Of a stretch of DNA of 64,000 nt, positions 30,150 to 39,800 are shown one piece after another. The DNA is taken from NCBI GenBank assembly GCA_035512495.1, contig DATKDW010000025.1:51791-115790 (forward strand), read 5' to 3'. How positions within the stretch are numbered: position 1 is the first letter of the stretch; each line of letters begins with the position of its first letter. A model generated the notes under the pieces. That model made no database searches, was not told the DNA's origin, and saw only the letters and a program-made list of their open reading frames with translations. Source of the DNA: Acidimicrobiales bacterium (lineage in GTDB: Bacteria > Actinomycetota > Acidimicrobiia > Acidimicrobiales > CADCSY01). A program made the translations under genes and the position numbers.

Positions 30150-30180
30150 GGACGCTGGCCTTCAGAGGCCGCAGTCGTCC
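30150..30180. terminator. Hairpin between convergent genes (possible bidirectional terminator)
   Basis: GGACG-CTGGCC (30150-30160) can pair with GGCC-GCAG-T-CGTCC (30167-30180) around a TTCAGA loop, with a small bulge. It lies in the 86-base gap between the convergent methyltransferase and glycosidase genes. There is no T-run, which is common in GC-rich actinobacteria. Termination is inferred from position and structure only. Confidence 0.35.
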
Positions 30181-30221
30181 ACATCAGAGGGACGCGTCAG
30201 CCGGCTCTGCTCTCCCCGACC

Positions 30222-32744
30222 TCAGCCCCCGAGCTCGACGGACACCGACGACCGGAGGTCGCGCGACGACGCGCCCACGATGGCCTCGTAGGTGCCGGGG
30301 TGGACCACCCAGGTGCCGGAGGCCACGTCCCAGGTGCGGAACGCCACCCGGTCGAGGTCGAGCACCACGTCGTCGGCCTCGCCCGGAGCCAAGGTGGCCT
30401 TGGCGAAGGCCTTGAGCTCAGCCTGGGGCCGGCCGGCGCCGTCCGGTGGCCGCACGTACAGCTGGACCACCTCCGAACCCTCCCGGTCGCCGGTGTTGGC
30501 CAGCGGCACCGTGACCGAGACCTGCGGCGTGTCCACCGACCCGTCGGCCACCGACAGCGTGGCGTCACCCCACTCGAAGGTGGTGTACGACAGCCCGTGG
30601 CCGAAGGGGAAGCGGGGTTCGATCCCCCGGGCGTCGTACCAGCGGTGGCCGGTGAGCAGACCCTCCTCGTACACGAGCCGGCCGCCGCTGCCGGGGTAGG
30701 ACGACGCCGCCGGGTGGTCCGCCAGACGGGCCGGGATCGTGTGCGGAAGGCGCCCGCCGGGCTCGGCGTGGCCGAGGAGCATGTCCGCCAGTGCTGGGCC
30801 CATCTCCTGGCCGCCGAACCAGACCTGCAGCGCGGCACCCACCCCCTCGACCCAGTCCATGTCGACCGGGCTGCCGGCGTTGACCACCACGACGGTGCGG
30901 TCGTTGACGGCCGCCACCGCCTCGACCAGCTCGGCCTGCCGACCGGGCAGGGCGATGTCGTCGCGGTCGTTGCCCTCCGTCTCCCACTCCCCCGTGGTCC
31001 CGACGACCACGACGACCACGTCGGCGTCGGCCGCCGCCGCCACCGCCCGGTCCAGCAGGTCGGCCGGCTCGGGCGGGTCGATGCCGACGCGGATGCCCTG
31101 GACCGTCGACGCCGGATCGGTGGCCAGCTCGGCCACCACCTCCACCGGCACTCCCTCCTCCAGCTCGACGCCGGCGCGGAGCTCGGCGGAGCCGTTGGCG
31201 TAGAACGTGTCGCCCGGCTGCGGGTCGGTCCACGAGTCGATCACCTCGACACCGTCGACGAAGAGCCGGCTGCGCCCGACCGCCGACAGCCCGAAGGAGT
31301 GCACCCCCGTCGCCACCGGCAGGTAGGTGGCGGTGAAGCGCCCCGAGAACGACGACTGGTCGGCCAGGCCACGCACCCGCCCGAAGAACGTCGTGGTGAT
31401 CCCGTCGGCTTGCCACGTGCGGGCCGGGTCGCCGTCGAGCTCGAGGCCGTCGTAGAGCTCGACCGCCACCGGAGCGTCCTCGAGCCGAGCCGCTACGACC
31501 AGGCTCGACGCCGAGGGGCGGTCGGTGGCCACGCCACCGCGCCACTGTTCCGGGGGGACGGAGTGGGCGAACTTGTGGTTGGTGCAGCCGGGCTCGTGGA
31601 TGACCTCGACCCCGTCGCCGAGCGACGCCCGCAGGGCGTCGAGCGGGCCGACGATGTCGCCGTGGGGCAGGACCTGGCTGCTGCCGCCGCCCTGCACCAT
31701 GAACGACGAGACGTTGGGGCCGATGAGCGCCACCCGTTCGAGGCGGTCGCGGTCGAAGGGGAGGACGCCATCGTTGCGAAGCAGCACGGTTCCCTCGATC
31801 GCGGCCCGGCGGGCCAGCGCCCGGCGACCCGGATCGTCGTCGGCCCGCTCGGGCGGCTCCCCGGCGTCGTCGAGGCGGCCGGCCCGCTCGGCCAGGTGGA
31901 GCACACGGCGCGCCAGGTCGTCGAGCACCTCCTCGGGCACGTCACCAGCCCGAACGGCGTCGGCGAGCCGGGGACCGAGCCAACCCACGGGGCCGGGCAT
32001 CTCCAGATCGCAACCGGCCAGGGCGGTGGACACGGTGTCCTTCACCGCGCCCCAGTCGGAGACGACCATGCCCGGCCAGCCCCACTCCTCCTTGAGGATC
32101 CCGGTGAGGAGGCGCCGACTCGCGGTCGCGGTCTCACCGTTGACCCGGTTGTACGCCGCCATCACCGTCCAGGGGTCGGCCTCGGCCACCGCCCGCTCGA
32201 AGGGGAGCAACGACACCTCTCGCAGGGTCCGCTCGTCGATCTCGACGCTCACCTCGTGACGGTCGAGCTCGGTGTCGTTGCCGACGAAGTGCTTGATCGA
32301 CGCGCCGATGCCGGCGCCCTGGAGGCCCTGGACGAAAGCAACCGCGAGGCGTGCCGTGAGCAGCGGGTCCTCGGCGTAGCACTCGAAGTTGCGCCCGCCG
32401 ATCGGGGTGCGCTGCATGTTGACCGTCGGACCCAGCAAGACGTGAGCCCCCTTGGTGCGAGCCTCTTCGGCGAGGGCGGCCCCGACCTGCGCCAGGAGGT
32501 CGGTGCTCCAGCTGGCGCCGAGCGAGACCCCCACGGGAAAGCAGATGGCGGAGGCCCCGCTGCGGCCGTCGCCGCGGGCACCAGTCGGGCCATCGGTGAC
32601 CTTCACCCGGCCCACCCCGGCCGCCGGAAGGGGGATGGTGTGCCAAGCCCCGGAGCCCACCGTGAGGCTGGCCTTCTCGTCGATGCTGAGACCGGCGAGG
32701 ATCGCCTCCACCCGCCCCGACGCCCAGACGCTGCCAGCGGTCAT
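30222..32744 (-). CDS. Glycoside hydrolase family 3 beta-glucosidase-like with PA14 insert
   Basis: An 840-residue GH3 enzyme. The nucleophile motif VVSDWGAV (Asp230), substrate-side KHFVGNDTELDRH, and MQRTPIGGRNFECYAEDP are all typical; the C-terminal half holds the alpha/beta sandwich, a PA14-like region around residues 400-540 and a fibronectin-III-like end. It should release glucose or other sugars from beta-glycosides. ATG at 32742-32744 has GGAGGGAG a few bases upstream. No signal peptide is seen, so it may be intracellular. The tetR-like gene lies 73 bases upstream on the same strand. Confidence 0.93.
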   Translation of the reverse strand: MTAGSVWASGRVEAILAGLSIDEKASLTVGSGAWHTIPLPAAGVGRVKVTDGPTGARGDGRSGASAICFPVGVSLGASWSTDLLAQVGAALAEEARTKGAHVLLGPTVNMQRTPIGGRNFECYAEDPLLTARLAVAFVQGLQGAGIGASIKHFVGNDTELDRHEVSVEIDERTLREVSLLPFERAVAEADPWTVMAAYNRVNGETATASRRLLTGILKEEWGWPGMVVSDWGAVKDTVSTALAGCDLEMPGPVGWLGPRLADAVRAGDVPEEVLDDLARRVLHLAERAGRLDDAGEPPERADDDPGRRALARRAAIEGTVLLRNDGVLPFDRDRLERVALIGPNVSSFMVQGGGSSQVLPHGDIVGPLDALRASLGDGVEVIHEPGCTNHKFAHSVPPEQWRGGVATDRPSASSLVVAARLEDAPVAVELYDGLELDGDPARTWQADGITTTFFGRVRGLADQSSFSGRFTATYLPVATGVHSFGLSAVGRSRLFVDGVEVIDSWTDPQPGDTFYANGSAELRAGVELEEGVPVEVVAELATDPASTVQGIRVGIDPPEPADLLDRAVAAAADADVVVVVVGTTGEWETEGNDRDDIALPGRQAELVEAVAAVNDRTVVVVNAGSPVDMDWVEGVGAALQVWFGGQEMGPALADMLLGHAEPGGRLPHTIPARLADHPAASSYPGSGGRLVYEEGLLTGHRWYDARGIEPRFPFGHGLSYTTFEWGDATLSVADGSVDTPQVSVTVPLANTGDREGSEVVQLYVRPPDGAGRPQAELKAFAKATLAPGEADDVVLDLDRVAFRTWDVASGTWVVHPGTYEAIVGASSRDLRSSVSVELGG

Positions 32745-32817
32745 CCGCTCTCCCTCCACGACGGTCCCGCCCGTGCGGTCGACCCCCGACCGTACCGACC
32801 TCGATGGCCTGCGTCCG

Positions 32818-33444
32818 TCAGCGCGACGCCCAGGTGGTGACCATGGCCACCACGGTCCGGTGGGCCAGGTCGAGCAGCTCCTCGTCGCGCTCGGGGTCCC
32901 CGACGGCCAGCCACCCCAGGACCGCCTCGACGAGCCAGTCGACGATGGCGTCGGCAGCCCACCGCGACAGCACCTCGTCGTCGAGGCGGTCGCCGAGGAG
33001 GAGCCGCGCCGCCCCCACCGCCCGCTGGCGGTGCTCCTGGGCATAGTCGGCGAATGGCGCCTCGCGGGCGGCGTGGCGCCAGAGGAGGACGAAGCCGTTG
33101 GGCTCCTCTCGGGCCACGGTCAGCAGCGTCCGGGCCCCGATGCCACCGCGGGGGCCCGGGCCCTCCAGGCCGACGAGGAACTCCTCGGCGAGCCGGCTCG
33201 ACACGGACTCGAGCACGGCACGGTAGAGCTCCTCCTTGGAGGCGAAGTGCCGGTAGACGATCAGCTTGGTGATCCCCGACGCCGTGGCGACGTCCTCCAT
33301 CGAGGTGGCCGCGAAGCCGGTGCGGGCGAAGGCGGCAGCCGCCCCCCGGAGGATGGTGGCCTGGCGCTGCTCCCGGGTCAGGAGCTGGCGGCGGGGCAGC
33401 GCCACACCTGCAGTCGCGCTCGAGCTCGTGCTGGTTGGTGGCAC
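32818..33444 (-). CDS. TetR-family transcriptional regulator
   Basis: A 208-residue TetR repressor with the N-terminal HTH: ILRGAAAAFARTGFAATSMEDVATASGITK and LIVYRHFASKEELYRAVL, then an effector-binding domain. The GTG at 33442-33444 is preferred because GAGACGAGG precedes it and because an earlier GTG (33477) lies inside the palindrome 33466-33487. The gene is divergent from the ferritin-like/LLM/SDR operon, which it is likely to control, and may also affect the downstream glycosidase. Confidence 0.92.
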   Translation of the reverse strand: MPPTSTSSSATAGVALPRRQLLTREQRQATILRGAAAAFARTGFAATSMEDVATASGITKLIVYRHFASKEELYRAVLESVSSRLAEEFLVGLEGPGPRGGIGARTLLTVAREEPNGFVLLWRHAAREAPFADYAQEHRQRAVGAARLLLGDRLDDEVLSRWAADAIVDWLVEAVLGWLAVGDPERDEELLDLAHRTVVAMVTTWASR

Positions 33445-33465
33445 GGCGACCTCGTCTCTTGTGCG

Positions 33466-33487
33466 GTGTATACCCACGAGTATACAC
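33466..33487. promoter_or_regulatory. Perfect palindromic operator, probable TetR site with divergent promoters
   Basis: GTGTATAC (33466-33473), six-base spacer, GTATACAC (33480-33487): perfect 8-bp arms. Each arm contains a TATACA hexamer that could serve as a -10 box, one for each direction; TTGTGC at 33459-33464 may be the rightward -35. The predicted rightward transcript would start about 30 bases before the operon ATG. Autorepression and operon control by the adjacent TetR protein are inferred. Confidence 0.7.
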
Positions 33488-33521
33488 TTGGACCCGCACG
33501 CAGGACCACCCCAAGGGACCC

Positions 33522-34574
33522 ATGACCACGCTCCAGACCACCTTCACCGAGGCCGAGATCCTCAGCGACCACCGCGTGGTCGAGCCGCTGCTCGCCGGCG
33601 GCGTCCGCTGCCACGGTGGCTTCGACGAGGACGGCACCTACGTGTCGCCCCGCACCGCCCACCGCACCCCCGCCATCGAGGCGTGGCAGGCCAAGCACGT
33701 CGAGGACTTCGGCACCGAGATCCTGTACGTCCCGCTCGAGACCTGGCCCGAGCACTTCCCCAACCTGGCTCAGGCCCGCCACCTGGTCACCAGCGGTGTC
33801 CCCGAGCCCCTGATCGGCACGCTCACCCGCATCGGCACCGTCGAGGGCTTCGGGGCCAACATCCGGTTCCTCCAGCCCGGCGACATGCAGCGCCACTTCG
33901 ACGAGAGCATCGAGGGCACGGCCCTCGACCACCTGGGCAAGGGCCTCTTCGAGGCCCACGGCCGCGACGAGGCCGGCTGGGAGGAGGAGGCCGGCCACAA
34001 GGACATGTGGTTCGCCGCCCGTGACATCGCCTTCGAGTCGCCCGAGTCCAAGGTCGACATCGAGGCGATGCTGGCCCGCATGGGCTTCGGCCAGCCCGGT
34101 TCCGGCGGCGGGGGAAGCATCGCCGACCGGGTCCTCCCCGTCGACATCGACCACAACGTCGAGCTCATCGCCTCGCTCATGGTGCGGGTGCTGTTGATCG
34201 AGGTGCAGGCGTTCCACACCTTCGCCTGGGCCGAGGCCTGGCTCTCCGACCCCGACCTCGTCGCCGGCGACGGCGAGGCCGCCCGCCTCGTCTCCTACAT
34301 CCGGGCCGACGAGACGCCCCACGTGGGGTACCTCAAGACCGCCCTCACCGAGATGCGGGACCGCACCTGGATCGGCGAGTCGGGCAAGCGCTACGCGGGG
34401 ACCGACATGATCGGACGGCTGTGGGACAAGGGCCTCGACCAGTCGCTCGGCGAGGGCAAGCGCCAGAGCCAGGCCGCGGTCCTCGGCGAGGTCGAGCACT
34501 GGTGCGGCACGCGCGACGACGCCAGCATCCTCGAAGGCTTCCACGCTCTCGGCGACGAGGCGGTGGCTCGGTGA
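33522..34574 (+). CDS. Ferritin-like (probable diiron) protein
   Basis: A 350-residue alpha-helical protein. Two E-x-x-H pairs are visible, Glu156-Ala-Gly-His159 and Glu264-Thr-Pro-His267, with further helix glutamates (Glu144, Glu227), matching the pattern of a ferritin-like carboxylate-bridged diiron site. The family is not identified by name. It heads an operon with an LLM oxidoreductase (GTGA overlap) and an SDR, so it may be an oxygenase or oxidase component supplied with electrons by the flavoprotein (inference). Start at ATG 33522, after AAGGG. Confidence 0.75.
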   Translation: MTTLQTTFTEAEILSDHRVVEPLLAGGVRCHGGFDEDGTYVSPRTAHRTPAIEAWQAKHVEDFGTEILYVPLETWPEHFPNLAQARHLVTSGVPEPLIGTLTRIGTVEGFGANIRFLQPGDMQRHFDESIEGTALDHLGKGLFEAHGRDEAGWEEEAGHKDMWFAARDIAFESPESKVDIEAMLARMGFGQPGSGGGGSIADRVLPVDIDHNVELIASLMVRVLLIEVQAFHTFAWAEAWLSDPDLVAGDGEAARLVSYIRADETPHVGYLKTALTEMRDRTWIGESGKRYAGTDMIGRLWDKGLDQSLGEGKRQSQAAVLGEVEHWCGTRDDASILEGFHALGDEAVAR

Positions 34575-35935
34575 AGTTCGGCATCTTCTACGAGCACCAG
34601 CTGCCCCGGCCCTGGGACGACGGGTCCGAGCTGACGCTGATCCAGGACGCCCTCGAGCAGATCGAGCTGGCCGACCGGCTGGGCTTCGACGTGGTCTGGG
34701 AGGTCGAGCACCACTTCCTCGAGGAGTACTCGCACTCGAGCGCACCCGAGGTCTTCCTCGCCGCCGCCAGCCAGCGCACGAAGGACATCCGCCTCGGCCA
34801 CGGGATCATCCAGACGGCGCCGGGCTACAACCACCCCGCCCGCACCGCCGAGCGGCTCGCCATGCTCGACCTCGTCTCCGGCGGCCGCGTCGAGTTCGGC
34901 TCGGGCGAGTCGTCGTCGGAGGCCGAGCTCGGCGGCTTCCGCATCGACCCCGTCACCAAGCGGGAGCAGTGGCAGGAGGGCCTCGAGGTCACCCTCCGGT
35001 GCATGACCGAGACCCCCTTCACGGGTGTCGACGGGCGGTGGGTCCAGATGCCCCCGCGCAACGTCGTGCCCAAGCCGGTGCAGAAGCCCCACCCGCCCCT
35101 CTGGGTGGCGTGCTCCCGCCGCGACACCATCCTCATGGCCGCCGAGAAGGGCATCGGCGCCCTCACCTTCTCCTTCATCGACCCCGAGGAGGCCGAGCAG
35201 TGGGTGGGCGACTACCACCGCACGCTGGCCGAGAAGGGCGTGCCCATCGGCAAGGCCGTCAACGCCAACGTGGCGTGCGTGACCCCGATGATGTGCGCCC
35301 CCACCGAGGACGAGGCGCTCGCCCGCGGGCTCGAGGGCGGCAACTTCTTCGGCTACTCCCTCGCCCACTTCTACGTCTTCGGCGACCACAAGCCTGGCGT
35401 CACCAACGTCTGGCAGGAGTACCAGGAGCGCCGCGGCGAGCGCGGGTTCTCACCCGACACCGCTGCCGCCGTCGAGCAGGAGCGCCTCGGCGCCAAGATC
35501 GCCGCCGAGGGCACCAGCGGCGGGGGCCTGCGAGGGGCCACCGGGACCCCCGACCAGCTGCGGGAGTTCCTCCTCCGCTACGAGGAGGCCGGCGTCGACC
35601 AGCTCATCTTCGTGATGCAGGCCGGCAAGAACCGCCACGAGGACATCTGCGAGTCGCTCGAGCTCTTCGGGCGCGAGGTCCTGCCCGAGTTCAAGGAGCG
35701 CGAGCAGGCAGGCGCCGTCGCCAAGGCCAAGCGCCTCGAGCCCGTCATCGACCAGGTCATGGCCCGCGGCGGCCTCGAGACCTCGCCACTGCCCGACCCC
35801 GACTACTCGTTCCCGGCCATGCCCCGAAAGATGGTCGACGCCTCCGGCGACGAGGGGGCAAAGCAGTGGCTCGAGAAGATCGCCCAAGATCAGGCCGCGG
35901 GCAACCGCGACGGCTCCGCCGGGATCCTCGGCTGA
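34571..35935 (+). CDS. LLM-class flavin-dependent oxidoreductase
   Basis: A 454-residue luciferase-like monooxygenase-family protein: FGIFYEHQLPRP, WEVEHHFLEEYSHSSAPEVFLAAAS, IRLGHGIIQTAPGYNHPARTAERLAMLD and GRVEFGSGESSS. Actinobacterial members use FMN or F420. It is longer than the usual 330-380 residues through a C-terminal extension after residue 340. It is coupled to the ferritin-like gene by a GTGA overlap and to the SDR by a TGATG overlap. Confidence 0.93.
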   Translation: MKFGIFYEHQLPRPWDDGSELTLIQDALEQIELADRLGFDVVWEVEHHFLEEYSHSSAPEVFLAAASQRTKDIRLGHGIIQTAPGYNHPARTAERLAMLDLVSGGRVEFGSGESSSEAELGGFRIDPVTKREQWQEGLEVTLRCMTETPFTGVDGRWVQMPPRNVVPKPVQKPHPPLWVACSRRDTILMAAEKGIGALTFSFIDPEEAEQWVGDYHRTLAEKGVPIGKAVNANVACVTPMMCAPTEDEALARGLEGGNFFGYSLAHFYVFGDHKPGVTNVWQEYQERRGERGFSPDTAAAVEQERLGAKIAAEGTSGGGLRGATGTPDQLREFLLRYEEAGVDQLIFVMQAGKNRHEDICESLELFGREVLPEFKEREQAGAVAKAKRLEPVIDQVMARGGLETSPLPDPDYSFPAMPRKMVDASGDEGAKQWLEKIAQDQAAGNRDGSAGILG

Positions 35936-36696
35936 TGGCGGCCTCGGGGTTCGACGACCTGGCAGGGCGGGTGGCGCTCGTCTCCGGAGGCGCCTCCGGG
36001 ATCGGCCTCGCCACCGCCGAGCGACTGGCCGCCGAGGGGGCCACGCTGGTGATCGCCGACGTCGACGAGGATGGCGGCCGCCGGGCCGCCACCAAGGTCG
36101 GCGGGCGCTTCGTCCGCACCGACGTCACCGATCCCGCTGCCTGGCGGGCGCTGGTCGACGACGTGGTCGCCACCGAAGGCGGCCTCGACATCGCCCACCT
36201 CAACGCGGGGGTGCTCACCGGCGAGGGCGACCTGCGGTCCCTCACCGACGCGCAGTACCGCCGCATCACCAGCGTCAACATCGACGGGGTCGTCTTCGGC
36301 GCCCGGGCTGCCGGCGCCGCCATGGTCGAGCGGGGCGGCGGTGCCATCGTGGCCACGGCCTCCATGGCCGGGCTCATCGCCTTCTCGATGGACCCGATCT
36401 ACACCATGACCAAGCACGCTGTGGTCGGCCTCGTGCGAGCCCTCGGCCCCCCCTTCGCCGCCCACGGCGTCACCGTGAACGCGGTGTGCCCGGGCATCGT
36501 CGACACGCCCCTTGTCGGTGCCGGGTCGAAGCCGCTGCTCGAGGCGGCGGGCCTCACCCTCATCTCCGCCGAGCAGGTCGCCGACGCCGTGGTCACCGCG
36601 GTCCGCTCGGGGCTCACCGGCGAGGCTTGGGTCGTGCGGGCCGGGGTCGAGAACCAGCGGTTCACCTTCCCGGGCGTCGAGCTCGCCGTCGGCTGA
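35935..36696 (+). CDS. Short-chain dehydrogenase/reductase
   Basis: A 253-residue classical SDR. Cofactor motif GGASGIG, AHLNAGVLTGE (family NNAG), catalytic Ser in ATASMAGL and YTMTKHA (Tyr-x3-Lys). It oxidises or reduces an alcohol/ketone with NAD(P). It closes the TetR-controlled operon, suggesting a shared pathway in which the oxidised product is further processed (inference). Confidence 0.94.
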   Translation: MAASGFDDLAGRVALVSGGASGIGLATAERLAAEGATLVIADVDEDGGRRAATKVGGRFVRTDVTDPAAWRALVDDVVATEGGLDIAHLNAGVLTGEGDLRSLTDAQYRRITSVNIDGVVFGARAAGAAMVERGGGAIVATASMAGLIAFSMDPIYTMTKHAVVGLVRALGPPFAAHGVTVNAVCPGIVDTPLVGAGSKPLLEAAGLTLISAEQVADAVVTAVRSGLTGEAWVVRAGVENQRFTFPGVELAVG

Positions 36697-36850
36697 CGAC
36701 CGGCGTCGCCGGGCTCACGGCCCGGCAGCCGGACATCGGTGCACATCGGTCCATTTCGGCCGCGCACTACGTCAAGTCCGGCAGGAATGCGCCGAAGAAG
36801 GCATGATGGCACCACCCAACCGCGCGCCGCGGCCGGATGGAGGCAACGAG

Positions 36851-39800
36851 ATGGTGGCAGCCGCCACGGAAGGGACGGTCGTCGGAGACCGGTTCCTGTG
36901 TCGGCGCCTCATGAAGCGCGGGCTCGGGGTTGACACCTGGCTCGGCGAGGACCTGGTCGAGGGTGGCGCCATCGTGGTGGTCAAGACCGTCGTCAGGAGC
37001 GCGGTCTCCGCCACTGCCCGGCTGCGGTTCGAGCACGAGGCCGACGTCCTGCGCCAGCTCCAGGGTGGACGCCGACTGCTCGTCGCCGCCGGCCACGACG
37101 GCGACCTCCTCTACCTGGTTCAGCCCTTCCACGAAGGTGCCACGCTCCGCCACCTCCTCGATCGGGACGGCGCCCTCACGCCGGCGATGGCGATCGAGGT
37201 CGCCATCCAGGTCCTCGCGACCCTCGAGGTCGCCCACGCCCACCAGGTCCTCCACCGCGACCTCAAGCCGGCCAACATCGTGATCGACGACACGGGGCCC
37301 TCGCTCGAGGTCGTCCTCATCGACTTCGGGCTGTCGCGCTCCGCCAGGCTCGACCCGGCGGTCCGCGACGAGCCGGTCGGCACCGCCCGCTACCTCGCCC
37401 CGGAGGCCGCCGGCCTGATCGACGTCGCCGTGGAGGAGCCGGCCGACCTCTACAGCCTCGGCATCGTCATGTTCGAGAGCCTCACCGGCAGCCCGCCCTT
37501 CACCGGCACGACGGTGGGCGAGGTGCTCCGCCAGCACCTCAACATCGACCCGCCACCGCTGCGCACGCAGGACGTCGACATCCCCCGCGCCCTCGAGGCG
37601 ATCGTCTCCCGCCTGCTGCGCAAGAACCCCAACGACCGTTACCAGTCCGCGACTTCGGTCAGCGCCGATCTGCATGCACTGGACGAGGCGATGCGGCGCG
37701 GCGATGCCGACCCCGCCCTCACCGTCGGCCTCCACGACCGTCGGACCGTGCTGACCGAGCCGGCCTTCGTGGGACGCGAGCACGACCTGTCGCGCCTCGC
37801 AGAGCTGGGGGCGATGACCACCAGCGGCCACGGCGGGCTGGTCCTGGTGGAGGCCGAGTCGGGAGGCGGCAAGACGCGCCTGCTCGACGAGCTAGCGCTG
37901 CAGGAACGCCGTGGAGGCAGCTGGATCCTGCGCGGCCAGGGCACCGACCAGGCCGCCCCCCGACCCTTCCAGCTCCTCGAGGGACTGGCGGAGGCAGTGG
38001 TCGACGAGGCCGGTCGGCGTCCGGAGGTCGCAGCCGAGCTGTGGGAGCTCCTCGGCGAGCGGACCGACGCCCTCGTCGACGCCCTGCCCGTCCTGCGCGC
38101 CATCCACCCGGACCGCCCATCCGCTGGTGCCAGCGAGGAGACCGGCCCCGAGATGTTCGGCGAGGCCCGCAGCCTCGAAGCCCTCGTCGCCCTGCTGGCG
38201 GGCCTGGGCTCCCCCCAACGACCCGCCCTCGTGCTGCTCGACGACTGCCAGTGGGCCGACGGGCTCACCCTGCGACTCATCGACGCCTGGCAGGCGTGGT
38301 CTTCGGTGCAGGACGGGGAGGTGCACACCCTCGTCGTGGCCGCCTTCCGCAGCGAGGAGGTCGGGGCCGGCCACCGCCTGCGCGCCACGCAGTCCCGGGT
38401 CCACCTGAAGCTCCGCCCATTCGAGCCTGCCGACATCGCCCGCCTGTGCGAGTCGATGGCCGGACCGCTGCCCGACGAGGCGCTGTCGACCATCACTCGC
38501 CTCGCCGACGGCAGCCCGTTCATGGCGGCGGCGGTCCTGCGGGGCATGGTCGAGTGCGGGGCCCTCGTTGGCGAACCCGACGGCTGGACCGTCGATGCCG
38601 CCCCCATGGCCGAGGTCCAGATGTCGCGCCGCGCCGCGCTGTTCCTCGTCCAGCGGCTCGAGCTGCTGACCCAACCGACCCTGGCCATGCTCTCGGTCGC
38701 GGCCGTCCTGGGCAAGGTCGTCGACCTCGACATGGCCGTCGAGCTCAGCGGCATCGAGGACGCACAGGTGGTCGCCTGCCTCGAGGAGGCGCGGCGACGC
38801 CGGATCGTCTGGGTCGACGAACAGGCCGACCGGGTGGCCTTCACCCACGACAAGCTGCGGGAGGCCCTCCTCGAGCGCCTCGCCGACGACGAGCGCACTG
38901 CCCTCCACCGGGGGGCCGCCGCCACCATCGAGTCCCGCGACCCGACCCGGACCTTCGAGCTCGCCTACCACTTCGACGCTGCGGGCCAGCACGAGCAGGC
39001 GCTGCCCTACGCCCTCGAGTCGGCCGCGGTGGCCCGCTCCCGCTACGCCCTCGAGATCGCCACCGACCACTACCGGATCGCGGAGCGGGCAGCCGAGGCT
39101 GATCCGGCGACCAGCGACGACACGCGGGCCCGGATCACCGAGGGGATCGGTGAGGTCCTCAGCCTCCAGGGCCGCTACGAGGAGGCCGAGGAGGAGCTCG
39201 GCCGGGCGCTGGCCCTCCGAACCGATCCCCTGCACCGGGCCGCCATCGAGGTCCAGCTCGGCGACGTGGCCTTCAAGTCGGGCCGGCCGGAGGAGGCCTG
39301 CCGGGCCCACGAGGCGGCCCTGCGACAGCTCGGCAGGTGGGTCCCGCGCTCCACGGCCGCCCTCATGGTGGCGATCCTCTGGGAGGCGCTCGTCCAGGTG
39401 GTCCACTCGCTGGACCCGCGCACCGCACGTGGGGCCCGGCGACAAGAGTCGACACCCGAGGAGCGCCTGGCCCTGCGGATCCTCAGTCGCCTGGCGTACG
39501 CCTACTGGTTCCACGCCGGCACGGTGCCCTGCGCCTGGTCCCACCTGCGGGAGATGAACCTGGCCGAGCGCCGGCGACCCTCTCCGGAGCTTGCCCAGGC
39601 GTGGTCGGAGCACGCCCCGGTCACCACGATGGCACCGTGGTACGGGCGCGGCCTCGCCTACGCCCAGCGGTCGCTGGTGATCCGGCAGGACCTGGGCGAC
39701 ACCTGGGGCCAGGGGCAGTCGCTGGGCTTCGCCGCGGTCGTCCTCTACGCCGCGTCGAGGTTCGAGGAGTGCATCGAGACGACAACCGAGGCGCGCAGGC

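Noticed and set aside
30300..32840. Long open frame antisense to the GH3 glycosidase
   Set aside because: Shadow frame with no recognisable domain, opposite an enzyme with intact active-site motifs.
33445..33477. TetR start at the GTG 33477
   Set aside because: This start lies inside the palindrome and upstream of the likely -10 box; the GTG at 33444 has a better ribosome site.
36512..36850. Upstream extension of the giant signalling protein
   Set aside because: The extension lies antisense-like within the SDR gene in another frame; GGAGG before the ATG at 36851 supports the shorter form.
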